From JBBQUP01 sp038212305 (lineage in GTDB: Bacteria > Bacteroidota > Bacteroidia > Bacteroidales > Marinilabiliaceae): a stretch of 31,183 nucleotides of DNA. A model generated the notes under the pieces. That model had not been told where the DNA came from. It was given only the letters and a program-made list of their open reading frames with translations, and ran no database searches. The position numbers and the translations under genes are program-made. Positions 8,387 to 16,832 of this stretch are shown one piece after another. The stretch spans positions 1 to 31,183 of the forward strand of contig JBBQUP010000031.1 of the NCBI GenBank assembly GCA_038212305.1. Direction: 5' to 3'. The number at the start of each line of letters is the position of its first letter. Position 1 is the first letter of the stretch.

Positions 8387-11368
8387 ATGAAAGAACAATC
8401 ACTGCGATCAATCATCAATATTTTTGCATTAGTAGCCAATTATGGAAACAATGCCAATAGTCATTTGTTTCAGAGTCTGGTTGAGATATACCTCACATCG
8501 CAGTTTTCGAACACTACCACTGAATTATATACTCAAAAATTTATTGAAGAACTGCAACGTTTAGATAAGCTAAAGGTTGAGCATGGATCAGCGTGGAAAA
8601 TGTTCCACAGAGAAGAAACAGAGGCTCAATGTTATATACTAAGTCGAGAGCTTTCGCTTGCTGATCGAATTTTGGTGTTAATGTATTTGATTGAATTTTC
8701 GCCTTATTTAACAGGTATTCGAGTTGATTTGAATCCCGGGCAGGAGAGTGAAAATCAAAAATTACTACTGCATCTTTCAACTAACTTAAAAATCCATCAA
8801 AACTATTTTTGCGATTGCTACGCTTTTGTTAACGATTTGTTTTATGAAATATCCGACGAAAGTAAAATATTAATATATAGCAGTAATAAAGATCTGCAAA
8901 TAAAGGGATGTACATTAAAATATTACTCTGGTATTAACGGACAATTAATATTTTTAAAGATTGGGAATTTAAATACCACCTTTTTTAAAGTCAAAGGCGA
9001 AGCTCAGTTCGAATTAAGTAACCATTTGTTGTTTAAAGGACGTACCTATATTTTACCCAAAGGGGCTATTATTCAACTCGATTCAAAAAAATCGCTTTAT
9101 TATAACGATATAATTAAAGGTTTTGCCACCGTTGATATTCGTAAAAAGCTGGTTTTGGAAACTACCAATTTGGAGTTTCGTTATAAGAATAGCTCACATG
9201 GTTTAAAGACATTGAATTTTTCTGCAGAATCGGGGCATATGGTTGCCATAATGGGTGGAAGTGGATCCGGTAAAACAACCTTAGTAAATATTTTAATTGG
9301 TTTATATCGTCCAAATGCTGGTAGTGTCACCATAAATGGGGTTGATATTCATAAATCGCCTGCCCAAACAAAAGGATTCATTGGGTATGTGCCTCAGGAT
9401 GATGCTTTAATAGAGCAACTTACCGTTTTTCAGAATTTATATTTTAGTGCCAGTTTATGTTTAGGCGATTTAAATGAAGAGGAGTTGATTGATCGGGTTC
9501 ATGATACGTTGAAGGATTTAGGATTGTTTGATTTTAAAGATCTAAGAGTTGGCAGTCCATTGGATAAAGTTATTAGTGGAGGCCAGCGCAAACGTTTAAA
9601 TATTGCGTTGGAGTTGATCCGTGACCCAGGGATTTTGTTCCTCGACGAACCTACATCGGGTTTGTCGTCAGCTGATTCCGAAAATATCATGAAGATACTA
9701 AAGCTTACAGCCGAAAAAGGACGTTTAGTAATTGTTAATATCCATCAACCATCATCAGAGATATTTAAACTCTTTGATAAACTTTTATTTGTCGATCAGG
9801 AAGGACATCCTGTATATTCAGGTTATCCCATGAAGGTTTTATCATACCTTAAACAAAACATGAATTTGGTTGATTCCGATCAAAGCGAATGTCAAACATG
9901 TGGAAACCTTAATCCCGAAGAGATATTTAAACTGGTGCAAATGCGCAAGCTTTTGTCGGATGGGACAAAAAGTGATGAGCGAGCCGTTCCACCAGCTAAA
10001 TGGCATAAGTTTTTATTGAAAAAACAATTGCAAACATTCGATGAGGCACAAACACTCAGGGGATTACCGCCATCGATGTTGCATTTGCCAAATGTGTTTA
10101 AGCAATTTTATATATTTAGTACGAGGAATTTATACGCCAAACTCACCGACTATCAATATTCATTATTGTCCGTTTTTATTGCACCCATATTGGGGATGGT
10201 TTTAAGTGTGTTTTGTCGATATGTTGATCCAACCATTGGCGTTTACAAATACTTTGAAAATGATAACATTCCATCGTTTTTATTAATTGGCGTTTTGGTA
10301 GCGCTTTTTATTGGTTTGATAGCCAGTTCAGAGGAAATTATCAACGATAGAAAGATTTTAAGAAGAGAACAGTTTTTGAATTTGAGCAAAAACAGTTATC
10401 TCTTTTCAAAAATAACCTTTTTGTTTGCCTTATCAGCCATTCAGATGTTTTTTTATGTAGCCATAAGCAATGCTGTTTTAGGAATACATGGAATGAACTT
10501 TGTCTTTTTTCTTATCTTTTGGAGTACGGCTTGTTTTGCAAATATCCTAGGGCTGTTGATATCTTCTATTTTTAAAACAGTTGCTGCAGTATATATTTCC
10601 ATCCCTTTTTTATTGATTCCACAGGTTTTATTGGTAGGAACTGTAATTCGATACGATAAATTAAATCCTATGTTTATCTCAGATAAATATGTTCCTTTAG
10701 CCGGGAATGTAATGGTTTCGCATTGGACATACGAGGCTTTAGCTGTTGAGCTATATAAAAACAATGCGTTTGAGAGAACTTTTTACGATCTCGAAAAAAA
10801 CATAAGTAATGCAGCTTATGTACAGAATTTTTTGATTCCAGAGGTTCAAAATTATTTATATGAACCTATTGATAGCTTGTCGGAAAAGAAAATGAAAAAT
10901 AGGGCTGAACTCTTTGCGAATGAGATTAATCGTATAAATAAATTGGCTCAAATTAAAGAATTACCAGATTTAAACATAGAGTTGTCAATTGAAAATTTTC
11001 TCTCATCTGCTTCCACTAAAGTTGCTGCTGTATACGATTCACTCATGTACATTAAAGATTCTCGATTGGAAATAATGGGCGATTCGACTTACACACATTT
11101 GCGCGAATTGAACTACAATAAAGAGTTGGCCGATTTAGTTTTGGATAATAATAGTCATGAAAAAATAAGGATTCTTGAGACTGAGATGGTTCGAAAATTT
11201 CGACCTATTTATTATTATCCTGAGAACACCCATGGATTTGCTCATATATACGCACCTGTTAAAAATATTGGTGGAGTGTATATATCGACTGCTTATTTTA
11301 ATTTGGCTGTTATATGGCTGTTTACAATGGCGATATTTATTGTTTTAATGGTTCGAAAGGTTGAGTAA
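8387..11368 (+). CDS. ABCG-type ABC transporter, fused ATPase and permease with N-terminal extension
   Basis: A 993-residue half-transporter-like protein. Residues 1-160 are mainly helical and recall a TerB-like fold (tentative); residues 165-250 look like a beta-rich linker. The ATPase follows: Walker A GGSGSGKTT (290-298), Q-loop VPQDD (335-339), signature ISGGQRKR (396-403), Walker B ILFLDEP (416-422) and switch His in NIHQPSSE. The NIHQPSSEIF motif and ATPase-before-permease order are typical of the ABCG/White family. The C-terminal half has about six hydrophobic segments of the ABC-2 permease type. A hydrophilic, helical insert of roughly 190 residues (from about 800) precedes the last membrane segment and probably faces the periplasm. 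Substrate is unknown. It is monocistronic and convergent with gltX. The ATPase residues are intact, so it should be active. Confidence 0.88.
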   Translation: MKEQSLRSIINIFALVANYGNNANSHLFQSLVEIYLTSQFSNTTTELYTQKFIEELQRLDKLKVEHGSAWKMFHREETEAQCYILSRELSLADRILVLMYLIEFSPYLTGIRVDLNPGQESENQKLLLHLSTNLKIHQNYFCDCYAFVNDLFYEISDESKILIYSSNKDLQIKGCTLKYYSGINGQLIFLKIGNLNTTFFKVKGEAQFELSNHLLFKGRTYILPKGAIIQLDSKKSLYYNDIIKGFATVDIRKKLVLETTNLEFRYKNSSHGLKTLNFSAESGHMVAIMGGSGSGKTTLVNILIGLYRPNAGSVTINGVDIHKSPAQTKGFIGYVPQDDALIEQLTVFQNLYFSASLCLGDLNEEELIDRVHDTLKDLGLFDFKDLRVGSPLDKVISGGQRKRLNIALELIRDPGILFLDEPTSGLSSADSENIMKILKLTAEKGRLVIVNIHQPSSEIFKLFDKLLFVDQEGHPVYSGYPMKVLSYLKQNMNLVDSDQSECQTCGNLNPEEIFKLVQMRKLLSDGTKSDERAVPPAKWHKFLLKKQLQTFDEAQTLRGLPPSMLHLPNVFKQFYIFSTRNLYAKLTDYQYSLLSVFIAPILGMVLSVFCRYVDPTIGVYKYFENDNIPSFLLIGVLVALFIGLIASSEEIINDRKILRREQFLNLSKNSYLFSKITFLFALSAIQMFFYVAISNAVLGIHGMNFVFFLIFWSTACFANILGLLISSIFKTVAAVYISIPFLLIPQVLLVGTVIRYDKLNPMFISDKYVPLAGNVMVSHWTYEALAVELYKNNAFERTFYDLEKNISNAAYVQNFLIPEVQNYLYEPIDSLSEKKMKNRAELFANEINRINKLAQIKELPDLNIELSIENFLSSASTKVAAVYDSLMYIKDSRLEIMGDSTYTHLRELNYNKELADLVLDNNSHEKIRILETEMVRKFRPIYYYPENTHGFAHIYAPVKNIGGVYISTAYFNLAVIWLFTMAIFIVLMVRKVE

Positions 11369-11371
11369 ATA

Positions 11372-11517
11372 GTATTTGCAAGAAAACTTCAAATACTGCA
11401 TTATTCTCATTTTGAAAACAGTTATTCACAAATGCGAACTCCTAGATTTTCCAAACTTCGAAGGCTTGTCTTTGAAGTCTTCTTGTCAAATACATGGAAA
11501 AAGTGAAGTTTTCTTGC
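11372..11517. repeat. Structured intergenic repeat, copy A (3' of gltX)
   Basis: About 145 bases between the convergent ABC transporter and gltX genes match 18215-18360 in the same orientation, roughly 85% identical by hand over the 87-base core. The left arm (11372-11391) can pair with either of two downstream arms: GTATTTG-CAAGAA-ACTTC with 11474-11493, or GCAAGAAAACTTCA (11378-11391) perfectly with TGAAGTTTTCTTGC (11504-11517). There is no ORF. It occupies most of the gap and could serve as a transcription-end structure for one or both genes. Confidence 0.8.
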
Positions 11518-11546
11518 TGACGCAATTAGCAATAGCTAAAAAATAT

Positions 11547-13070
11547 TTATAAAACAGTGCAAGCTTTATTTATTCGAGCGACTGTTTGATCTTTTCCTAT
11601 TAACTCTACAATAGTAAATAAATCGGGGCCAAAACTACCTCCAACTAAAACTAAGCGCAGAGTATTCATGATGTTTCCAAAATTCTCATTTTCAGAAGAG
11701 ATAAGTTGCGATGTTGCTTCTTTTATAGAATCGCATGTCCAATTTTCATGAGTACTCAACATTTGACTAAGTTTCAGCATGAATTTTGGAACTTGATCTT
11801 TCCATCGTTTTTGGACGACTTTTTCGTCGTAGTTTGATGGAGCTTCAAAAAAGAAAAAGGTTTGACTCCATAATTCACTTACGAAATTGATTCGCTCTTT
11901 CACTAATCCAACTATGGTTTCAATTTTTTCAATTGGCATTGATATGTTTTTGCTTGTCAATTCCAGATTAAATAGCTCGGCTAGCTGGTTGTTGGGTTTT
12001 GCAATAAGATATTGGTGATTGAACCACTTTGCCTTCTCAGGATCGAAACGAGCTCCCGATTTATTTACTCTATCAAGAGAAAATAGTGACGACAACTCTT
12101 CGATTGAGAATACCTCTTGTTCAGTACCCGAATTCCATCCTAATAGGGCTAATAAATTATTTACAGCATCAGGGAAATATCCCGCTTCGCGATATCCTGA
12201 GGCGATCTCACCGTTTGGAGCTTCATATTGAATTGGGAAAACAGGAAATCCTTCTTTGTCACCATCGCGTTTACTTAATTTGCCTTTTCCACTAGGTTTT
12301 AAAATGAGAGGTAAGTGAGCAAAATGAGGCATCGTTTTATCCCATTCAAATGCTTTATATAGCATCACATGCAATGGCAATGATGGCAACCATTCCTCGC
12401 CTCTGATAACATGAGATATTTCCATTAAATGGTCGTCAACAATATTCGCCAAATGATAGGTTGGAAGATTTTCGGCCGATTTGTATAAAACTTTGTCGTC
12501 TAGTGTATTGGACATGAATTTTACATCGCCCCGAATAAGATCGGTCGCATGAATTTCAAAATCTTCGGGCATCTTAAAGCGAATAACCCATGAACCATCG
12601 GAGTTTAAGCGTTGGTTTGTTTCCGATTCCGAAAGTGTGAGTGAGTTGCAAAGTTGTTTACGTGTTTGGCAATCATAAGCAAATGTCATTTTATCAGTTT
12701 CGTATTTTGCACGTAGCTTATCCAAATCCTCAGATGAGTCGAAAGCATAATAAGCCCAACCTTTTGCAATTAGTTCATCTGCATATTTTTTATAAATCTC
12801 ATTGCGTTCCGATTGCTTGTAAGGGCCAAATTTACCACCTTGCAAAACACCTTCATCGGGAGTTAATCCTAGCCATTCGAGTGAATCGTTAATATATTTT
12901 TCAGCACCTTCTACAAATCGAGTTTGATCGGTATCTTCGATGCGCAGGATGAACGTGCCGTTGTGTTTTTTTGCAAACAAATAATTGAATAATGCAGTGC
13001 GTATTCCACCAATATGTAGTGGACCTGTTGGACTGGGTGCAAAACGTACTCGAACTTGTGATTGACTCAT
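11547..13070 (-). CDS. gltX: Glutamyl-tRNA synthetase
   Basis: This 507-residue cytoplasmic class I synthetase charges tRNA-Glu with glutamate for translation. The HIGH signature is PLHIGGIRTALF near residue 18, followed by RIEDTDQTR; the KMSKS loop reads KGKLSKRDGD near residue 260. Length and the helical C-terminal anticodon-binding part match the bacterial family. ATG 13070 precedes RVRFAPSPTG directly. The start overlaps the TGA of the upstream PIN-like toxin gene by 4 bases (ATGA), so gltX appears to be the last gene of a toxin-antitoxin operon and translationally coupled to it, an unusual setting for an essential gene. Repeat copy A follows 29 bases after the stop. Confidence 0.97.
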   Translation of the reverse strand: MSQSQVRVRFAPSPTGPLHIGGIRTALFNYLFAKKHNGTFILRIEDTDQTRFVEGAEKYINDSLEWLGLTPDEGVLQGGKFGPYKQSERNEIYKKYADELIAKGWAYYAFDSSEDLDKLRAKYETDKMTFAYDCQTRKQLCNSLTLSESETNQRLNSDGSWVIRFKMPEDFEIHATDLIRGDVKFMSNTLDDKVLYKSAENLPTYHLANIVDDHLMEISHVIRGEEWLPSLPLHVMLYKAFEWDKTMPHFAHLPLILKPSGKGKLSKRDGDKEGFPVFPIQYEAPNGEIASGYREAGYFPDAVNNLLALLGWNSGTEQEVFSIEELSSLFSLDRVNKSGARFDPEKAKWFNHQYLIAKPNNQLAELFNLELTSKNISMPIEKIETIVGLVKERINFVSELWSQTFFFFEAPSNYDEKVVQKRWKDQVPKFMLKLSQMLSTHENWTCDSIKEATSQLISSENENFGNIMNTLRLVLVGGSFGPDLFTIVELIGKDQTVARINKACTVL

Positions 13071-13417
13071 GAATTTTTTTTTAAGCTGAATATTTCAAAA
13101 CACCCAAAACTATCATCCCCCATGAAATTATTTATCTCATCAGCATAATTCGTAAGAATATCTACTATGGTTTGTGTTTTTAGATTACCTGTGCGAATCC
13201 AAATAATTTTTGGGGGAAATCCAAGCAATGAATTTAAATCATTGAAATCAGAATCTTGGGTGACGATTGTATAGTTGTTTAATCTTGAGAATTCCCAAAT
13301 ATTTCGATCCGAAGAATTAATTAAACCTTCTTGTTTTACAGAAGTGGAACTTGAATATTTCTCAGGAATTAGTTTTAAAATTCGGTGAGAGATGTTTTGA
13401 TCAAACAAAAATCTCAT
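13067..13417 (-). CDS. DUF5615 PIN-like toxin
   Basis: A 116-residue protein opening with MRFLFDQNIS, the DUF5615 start with its first acidic residue (Asp6), and carrying IVTQDSDFND (Asp55, Asp57), the position of the second acidic group in PIN-like nucleases. These proteins are predicted RNases acting as toxins with DUF433 antitoxins. Both acidic motifs are present and the frame is intact, so it may be active. Its ATG overlaps the TGA of the DUF433 gene by 4 bases, and its own TGA overlaps the gltX start by 4 bases, so all three genes should be read from one mRNA. Toxicity and target are inferred from the family only. Confidence 0.8.
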   Translation of the reverse strand: MRFLFDQNISHRILKLIPEKYSSSTSVKQEGLINSSDRNIWEFSRLNNYTIVTQDSDFNDLNSLLGFPPKIIWIRTGNLKTQTIVDILTNYADEINNFMGDDSFGCFEIFSLKKNS

Positions 13418-13641
13418 ACTGCAATTTGGTAAATTTTGTTCTCTCTATCTGCCGCAAAACTCAATGCAGCATATATATCAGTTTCGGTTAATTCTTCAAA
13501 ATCATTTAATATGTCCGGGATTGTCATTCCAGCAGCTAACCATCCAAGAATATCATTTACAGAAATTCGCATACCTCTAATACATGGTTTTCCTCCACGT
13601 TTTCCTGGCTCAATTGTAATTATTTGCTTGTAGTCAACCAT
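13414..13641 (-). CDS. DUF433 antitoxin
   Basis: A 75-residue protein of the DUF433 (VapB-like) family: GKRGGKPCIRGMRISV, then DILGWLAAGMTIPDIL and a helical tail that should bind DNA and the toxin. It is the expected partner of the downstream PIN-like gene (4-base overlap). I choose ATG 13641 over an upstream in-frame TTG (13668) because the region between them carries the TATCTTTA promoter box (13658-13665), putting the predicted RNA start downstream of that TTG. As in other such systems it probably represses its own promoter, which would then also affect gltX. Confidence 0.8.
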   Translation of the reverse strand: MVDYKQIITIEPGKRGGKPCIRGMRISVNDILGWLAAGMTIPDILNDFEELTETDIYAALSFAADRENKIYQIAV

Positions 13642-13657
13642 GGCATATTCCTTTGTG

Positions 13658-13665
13658 TAAAGATA
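13658..13665 (-). promoter_or_regulatory. Predicted -7 box of the DUF433/PIN/gltX operon
   Basis: TATCTTTA on the minus strand, a near match to the Bacteroidetes -7 element TAnnTTTG, 16 bases before the chosen DUF433 ATG. It is the only good candidate between this operon and the terminator of the upstream nrdJ gene. Confidence 0.5.
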
Positions 13666-13740
13666 CAATTTTTTTTCAGTACTAAGTTGGCCGTTATCGA
13701 GGTGGAATTTAGTTTCATTTAATAAATTGATATTCGTTTA

Positions 13741-13768
13741 AAAGAAAAAAGAGAGGCGTTAACCTCTA
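13741..13768 (-). terminator. Rho-independent terminator of nrdJ
   Basis: On the minus strand an AGAGG-TTAACG-CCTCT hairpin (13752-13767) is followed by a T-rich run, 27 bases past the nrdJ stop. The plus strand also has a T-run after the hairpin, so it could work both ways, but no plus-strand gene precedes it. Confidence 0.75.
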
Positions 13769-13794
13769 TTTTTTTTGATGATGTTTTTCGTGGA

Positions 13795-16350
13795 TCAACC
13801 ACACTTCGAAGAACCGCAGTTCTGACAGATTAAACATCCTTCTTGATAAACCAATGTGTCGGAGCCACAATTTTCGCAGTGACCTTTTTTCGCTTTGGTT
13901 CCATCAGGTATGTATTTTTTCAAGGCGCGTTCAACACCGTTTTTCCAAGTATTAATGGATTCGTTATCGAAATGAAGGCCAGCAACTAGGTTAATTACAT
14001 CTTCGATTGGCATTCCGTGACGTAAAACGCCCGATATTAATTTAGCGTAGTTCCAATATTCTTTATCGAATTTATATGACAAACCTTCGATGGTAATCTT
14101 GTAGCCGTGCTTATTATCGTATTGAAAATCGTAGCGCGACGTGCCATCTTCATCTCTGTTTTTAATAATTCGACCGCTAGTAACGCTTTTAGGAATCAAA
14201 ATACCATCTTCATCATCGGCTAACCCAGTGAAAATTTCATACGGCAACTCGTTATGCAAACCCACAAAAGCGATCCATTTCTCTTTGTTGTTTTGAAACT
14301 TAACAACATCTGCGTCAAGAACTTGAGGTCGTTTTGTTGTTGAGCGACCAAATTCATCTTGTTTATCTTTTTTATCGTTATTGGCTAAAAGCACTCCAGC
14401 TCTTGATCCATCACGATAAACAGTTACGCCTTTACAGCCACTCTTCCAAGCTTCAACATACAGTTGTCCAACCAGCTCTTCGCTTGCATCGTTTGGCATA
14501 TTAATGGTTACACTAATCGAGTGATCCACCCATTTTTGAATCTCACCTTGCATGCGAACCTTGTTCATCCAGTCAACATCGTTTGATGTAGCTTTGTTGT
14601 AAGGCGATTCGGCCATTAATAAATCTAATTCTTCCTGCGAATAGTGTTTAGTTGTGTCGTGGCCATTAACTTCCATCCATGTTACAAATTTATGATGGAA
14701 AACAATGTACTCCTCCCAGCTGTCACCAATTTCATCAATAAAGTCGATGCGAACTTTAGGATCGTTAGGATTTACTTTTCTACGACGTTTATAAACGGGC
14801 AAGAAAACAGGCTCTATTCCCGATGTGGTTTGAGTCATTAAGCTAGTTGTTCCTGTTGGAGCAATGGTTAATAACGCGATGTTACGACGACCATATTTGC
14901 GCATATCTTCATACAACGATTCATCGGCGATTCGTAAACGCTGAATAAAAGGATTGTTGCGTTCGCGATCGAAATTGTAAATTGGGAATGGTCCACGTTC
15001 GCGAGCCATGTCAACCGATGCTCTGTAAGCAGCTAAGGCGGTATTTTTATGTACTTCAACTGAAAAATCAACCGCAATATCGCTTCCATATCTTAATCCA
15101 AGGGCAGCAAGCATATCGCCTTCGGCAGTTGTGCCTACGCCTGTTCTGCGTCCTTCGTTAGCTTTTTTACGAATGTTATACCACAGATTTCTCTCAACCG
15201 TTTTAATATCTGCTTTTTCAGGATCCTCATCAATTTTAGCAATGATCGTATCTATTTTTTCAAGCTCAAGATCGATGATGTCATCCATAATTCGTTGAGC
15301 ATAACCAACATGCTTACGATACAATTCGAAGTTGAAACGTGCACGACTGGTAAACGGATTTTCAACGTATGAGTAAAGGTTAACTGCAATTAAGCGGCAA
15401 CTATCGTATGGACACAATGGAATTTCGCCACACGGATTCGTTGAAACGGTTTTGTAACCCATGTCTGCATAACAATCGGGTACTGATTCGCGAATAATGG
15501 TATCCCAAAATAAAATTCCAGGCTCAGCTGATTTCCATGCGTTGTGAACAATTTTTTGCCATAAAGCATTGGCATCAATATCTTTGGTAAATTTAGGATG
15601 TTCTGCTTCAACAGGGTATTGAGTTTGATACGAGCGTCCTTTAACAACAGCATTCATAAAGTCGTCATCGATCTTAACCGATATGTTAGCTCCTGTTATT
15701 TTCCCTTGTTCTAATTTGGCATCAATAAACGACTCTGAGTCGGGATGTTTTATTGAAACACTTAGCATTAATGCGCCACGGCGGCCATCTTGTGCCACTT
15801 CGCGTGTTGAATTACTAAATCGCTCCATAAATGGAACTAATCCAGTAGATGTTAATGCTGAGTTTTTAACGGGAGAGCCTTTAGGACGAATGTGTGATAA
15901 ATCATGACCTACGCCACCTCTACGTTTCATTAATTGAACTTGCTCCTGATCAACTTTCATGATGCCTCCATACGAATCGGACGGTCCATCGTTGCCAATA
16001 ACAAAACAGTTGGATAATGAGGCAATCTGAAAGTCATTTCCAATGCCAGTCATTGGGCCACCTTGAGGTACGATGTATTTAAAGTCGCGAAAAAGATCAA
16101 ATAGTTCATCTTCAGACATTGGATTTGCATAATTTTTTTCGATGCGTGCAATTTCTGAAGCTAAACGACGATGCATATCATTGGGATTGTGCTCGTAAAT
16201 ATTGCCATCTGAGTCTTTCAGCGCATATTTATTTACCCAAACTCGAGCAGCAAGCTCATCTCCTTTAAAATATTCTAACGCACTTAAAAAGGCATCTTCA
16301 TTTGAATAGGTTTTTTTCATTTGCTTAAGGTCGATTTCTGGGGTTGACAT
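13795..16350 (-). CDS. nrdJ: Adenosylcobalamin-dependent (class II) ribonucleotide reductase
   Basis: An 851-residue enzyme that reduces ribonucleotides to deoxyribonucleotides using a B12-derived radical, without oxygen. The reductase signature STNPCGEIPLCPYDSCRL carries the active-site Asn, thiyl Cys and Glu, and the first redox Cys is in SLSNCFVIG. SVSIKHPDSESFI and the NxTxTAPTGTTS-like stretch LLTIAPTGTTSLM also fit. The tail is Cys-rich (CENCGSD...CLICQNCGSSKCG), a zinc-ribbon-like end with the shuttle cysteines seen in long NrdJ proteins. I use ATG 16350 (MSTPEIDLKQMKK); the frame opens with a TTG 18 codons upstream whose extension does not look conserved. No partner R2-type gene lies nearby, as expected for class II. 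Confidence 0.93.
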   Translation of the reverse strand: MSTPEIDLKQMKKTYSNEDAFLSALEYFKGDELAARVWVNKYALKDSDGNIYEHNPNDMHRRLASEIARIEKNYANPMSEDELFDLFRDFKYIVPQGGPMTGIGNDFQIASLSNCFVIGNDGPSDSYGGIMKVDQEQVQLMKRRGGVGHDLSHIRPKGSPVKNSALTSTGLVPFMERFSNSTREVAQDGRRGALMLSVSIKHPDSESFIDAKLEQGKITGANISVKIDDDFMNAVVKGRSYQTQYPVEAEHPKFTKDIDANALWQKIVHNAWKSAEPGILFWDTIIRESVPDCYADMGYKTVSTNPCGEIPLCPYDSCRLIAVNLYSYVENPFTSRARFNFELYRKHVGYAQRIMDDIIDLELEKIDTIIAKIDEDPEKADIKTVERNLWYNIRKKANEGRRTGVGTTAEGDMLAALGLRYGSDIAVDFSVEVHKNTALAAYRASVDMARERGPFPIYNFDRERNNPFIQRLRIADESLYEDMRKYGRRNIALLTIAPTGTTSLMTQTTSGIEPVFLPVYKRRRKVNPNDPKVRIDFIDEIGDSWEEYIVFHHKFVTWMEVNGHDTTKHYSQEELDLLMAESPYNKATSNDVDWMNKVRMQGEIQKWVDHSISVTINMPNDASEELVGQLYVEAWKSGCKGVTVYRDGSRAGVLLANNDKKDKQDEFGRSTTKRPQVLDADVVKFQNNKEKWIAFVGLHNELPYEIFTGLADDEDGILIPKSVTSGRIIKNRDEDGTSRYDFQYDNKHGYKITIEGLSYKFDKEYWNYAKLISGVLRHGMPIEDVINLVAGLHFDNESINTWKNGVERALKKYIPDGTKAKKGHCENCGSDTLVYQEGCLICQNCGSSKCG

Positions 16351-16832
16351 AGGGTTAAAATTTAAGTAGATGTAAATTTGATAGTTGGATTGATTTATTT
16401 GCAAATAAATTATGAATGCAAGGTAGGAAAGGTGGTTGTTTTTGACAAGGCTTTTTTATCAACAATACGGAAAGTTATCCAAAATAGAACGTTATATGTC
16501 AGTAGGATAGTGTTTTAGAATGTTGTAAATAGTCGAAAAGTTGTCCAAAAAGAAAACTTATTCACAATTGCATTTGTTTTTGATGTTGGGTGTTGCTTAT
16601 TTCAATTCCTGTTACAGTTGCCTGTTTTGTTGACGGTGGAGTGGTGTTGCCAAGGAATTATTAAGGTATATTAATAAAACATTCCAGATTATGGAATGAA
16701 TGTGAACATGAGAAAATAAATGGGAGTGGAGGTTATTATTGGATTCTGCAAACTAACTTTCGAACATCGAAATGTTAATTTAATGTTTGTTAATAAGATG
16801 AAGATGATTAATGGTTCAAGAAAACAATGGCG
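16351..16832. promoter_or_regulatory. nrdJ upstream region / waaA downstream region
   Basis: A 482-base gap without a convincing ORF. On the minus strand TACCTTGC (16418-16425), with TTG 20 bases ahead of it, is the best promoter candidate for nrdJ. A degenerate direct repeat, GAAAGTTATCCAAAA (about 16470-16484) and GAAAAGTTGTCCAAAA (about 16535-16550), and a perfect DnaA-box sequence TTATTCACA (16558-16566) lie further upstream and could be regulatory. I looked for a cobalamin riboswitch and saw none. Confidence 0.4.
16672..16698 (-). terminator. Possible weak terminator of waaA
   Basis: CATTCCA (16680-16686) and TGGAATG (16692-16698) form a 7-bp stem with a 5-base loop. Read on the minus strand it is followed by TTTTATTAA, a short T-tract. 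It lies 135 bases beyond the waaA stop, so it is only a candidate. Confidence 0.35.

Noticed and set aside
11423..11431. TTATTCACA, a perfect DnaA box, inside repeat copy A
   Set aside because: Copy B has CATTCACA at the matching place, so the box is not kept; it is explained as part of the repeat.
12019..12295. Two plus-strand frames inside gltX, and similar antisense frames inside pgk, nrdJ and the PKD gene
   Set aside because: They lie fully opposite strongly recognised genes, have no family pattern, and follow from the codon use of the real gene.
16351..16832. A cobalamin riboswitch upstream of the B12-dependent nrdJ
   Set aside because: I looked for the conserved B12-box and its long paired leader and saw neither; the predicted leader is only about 60 bases.
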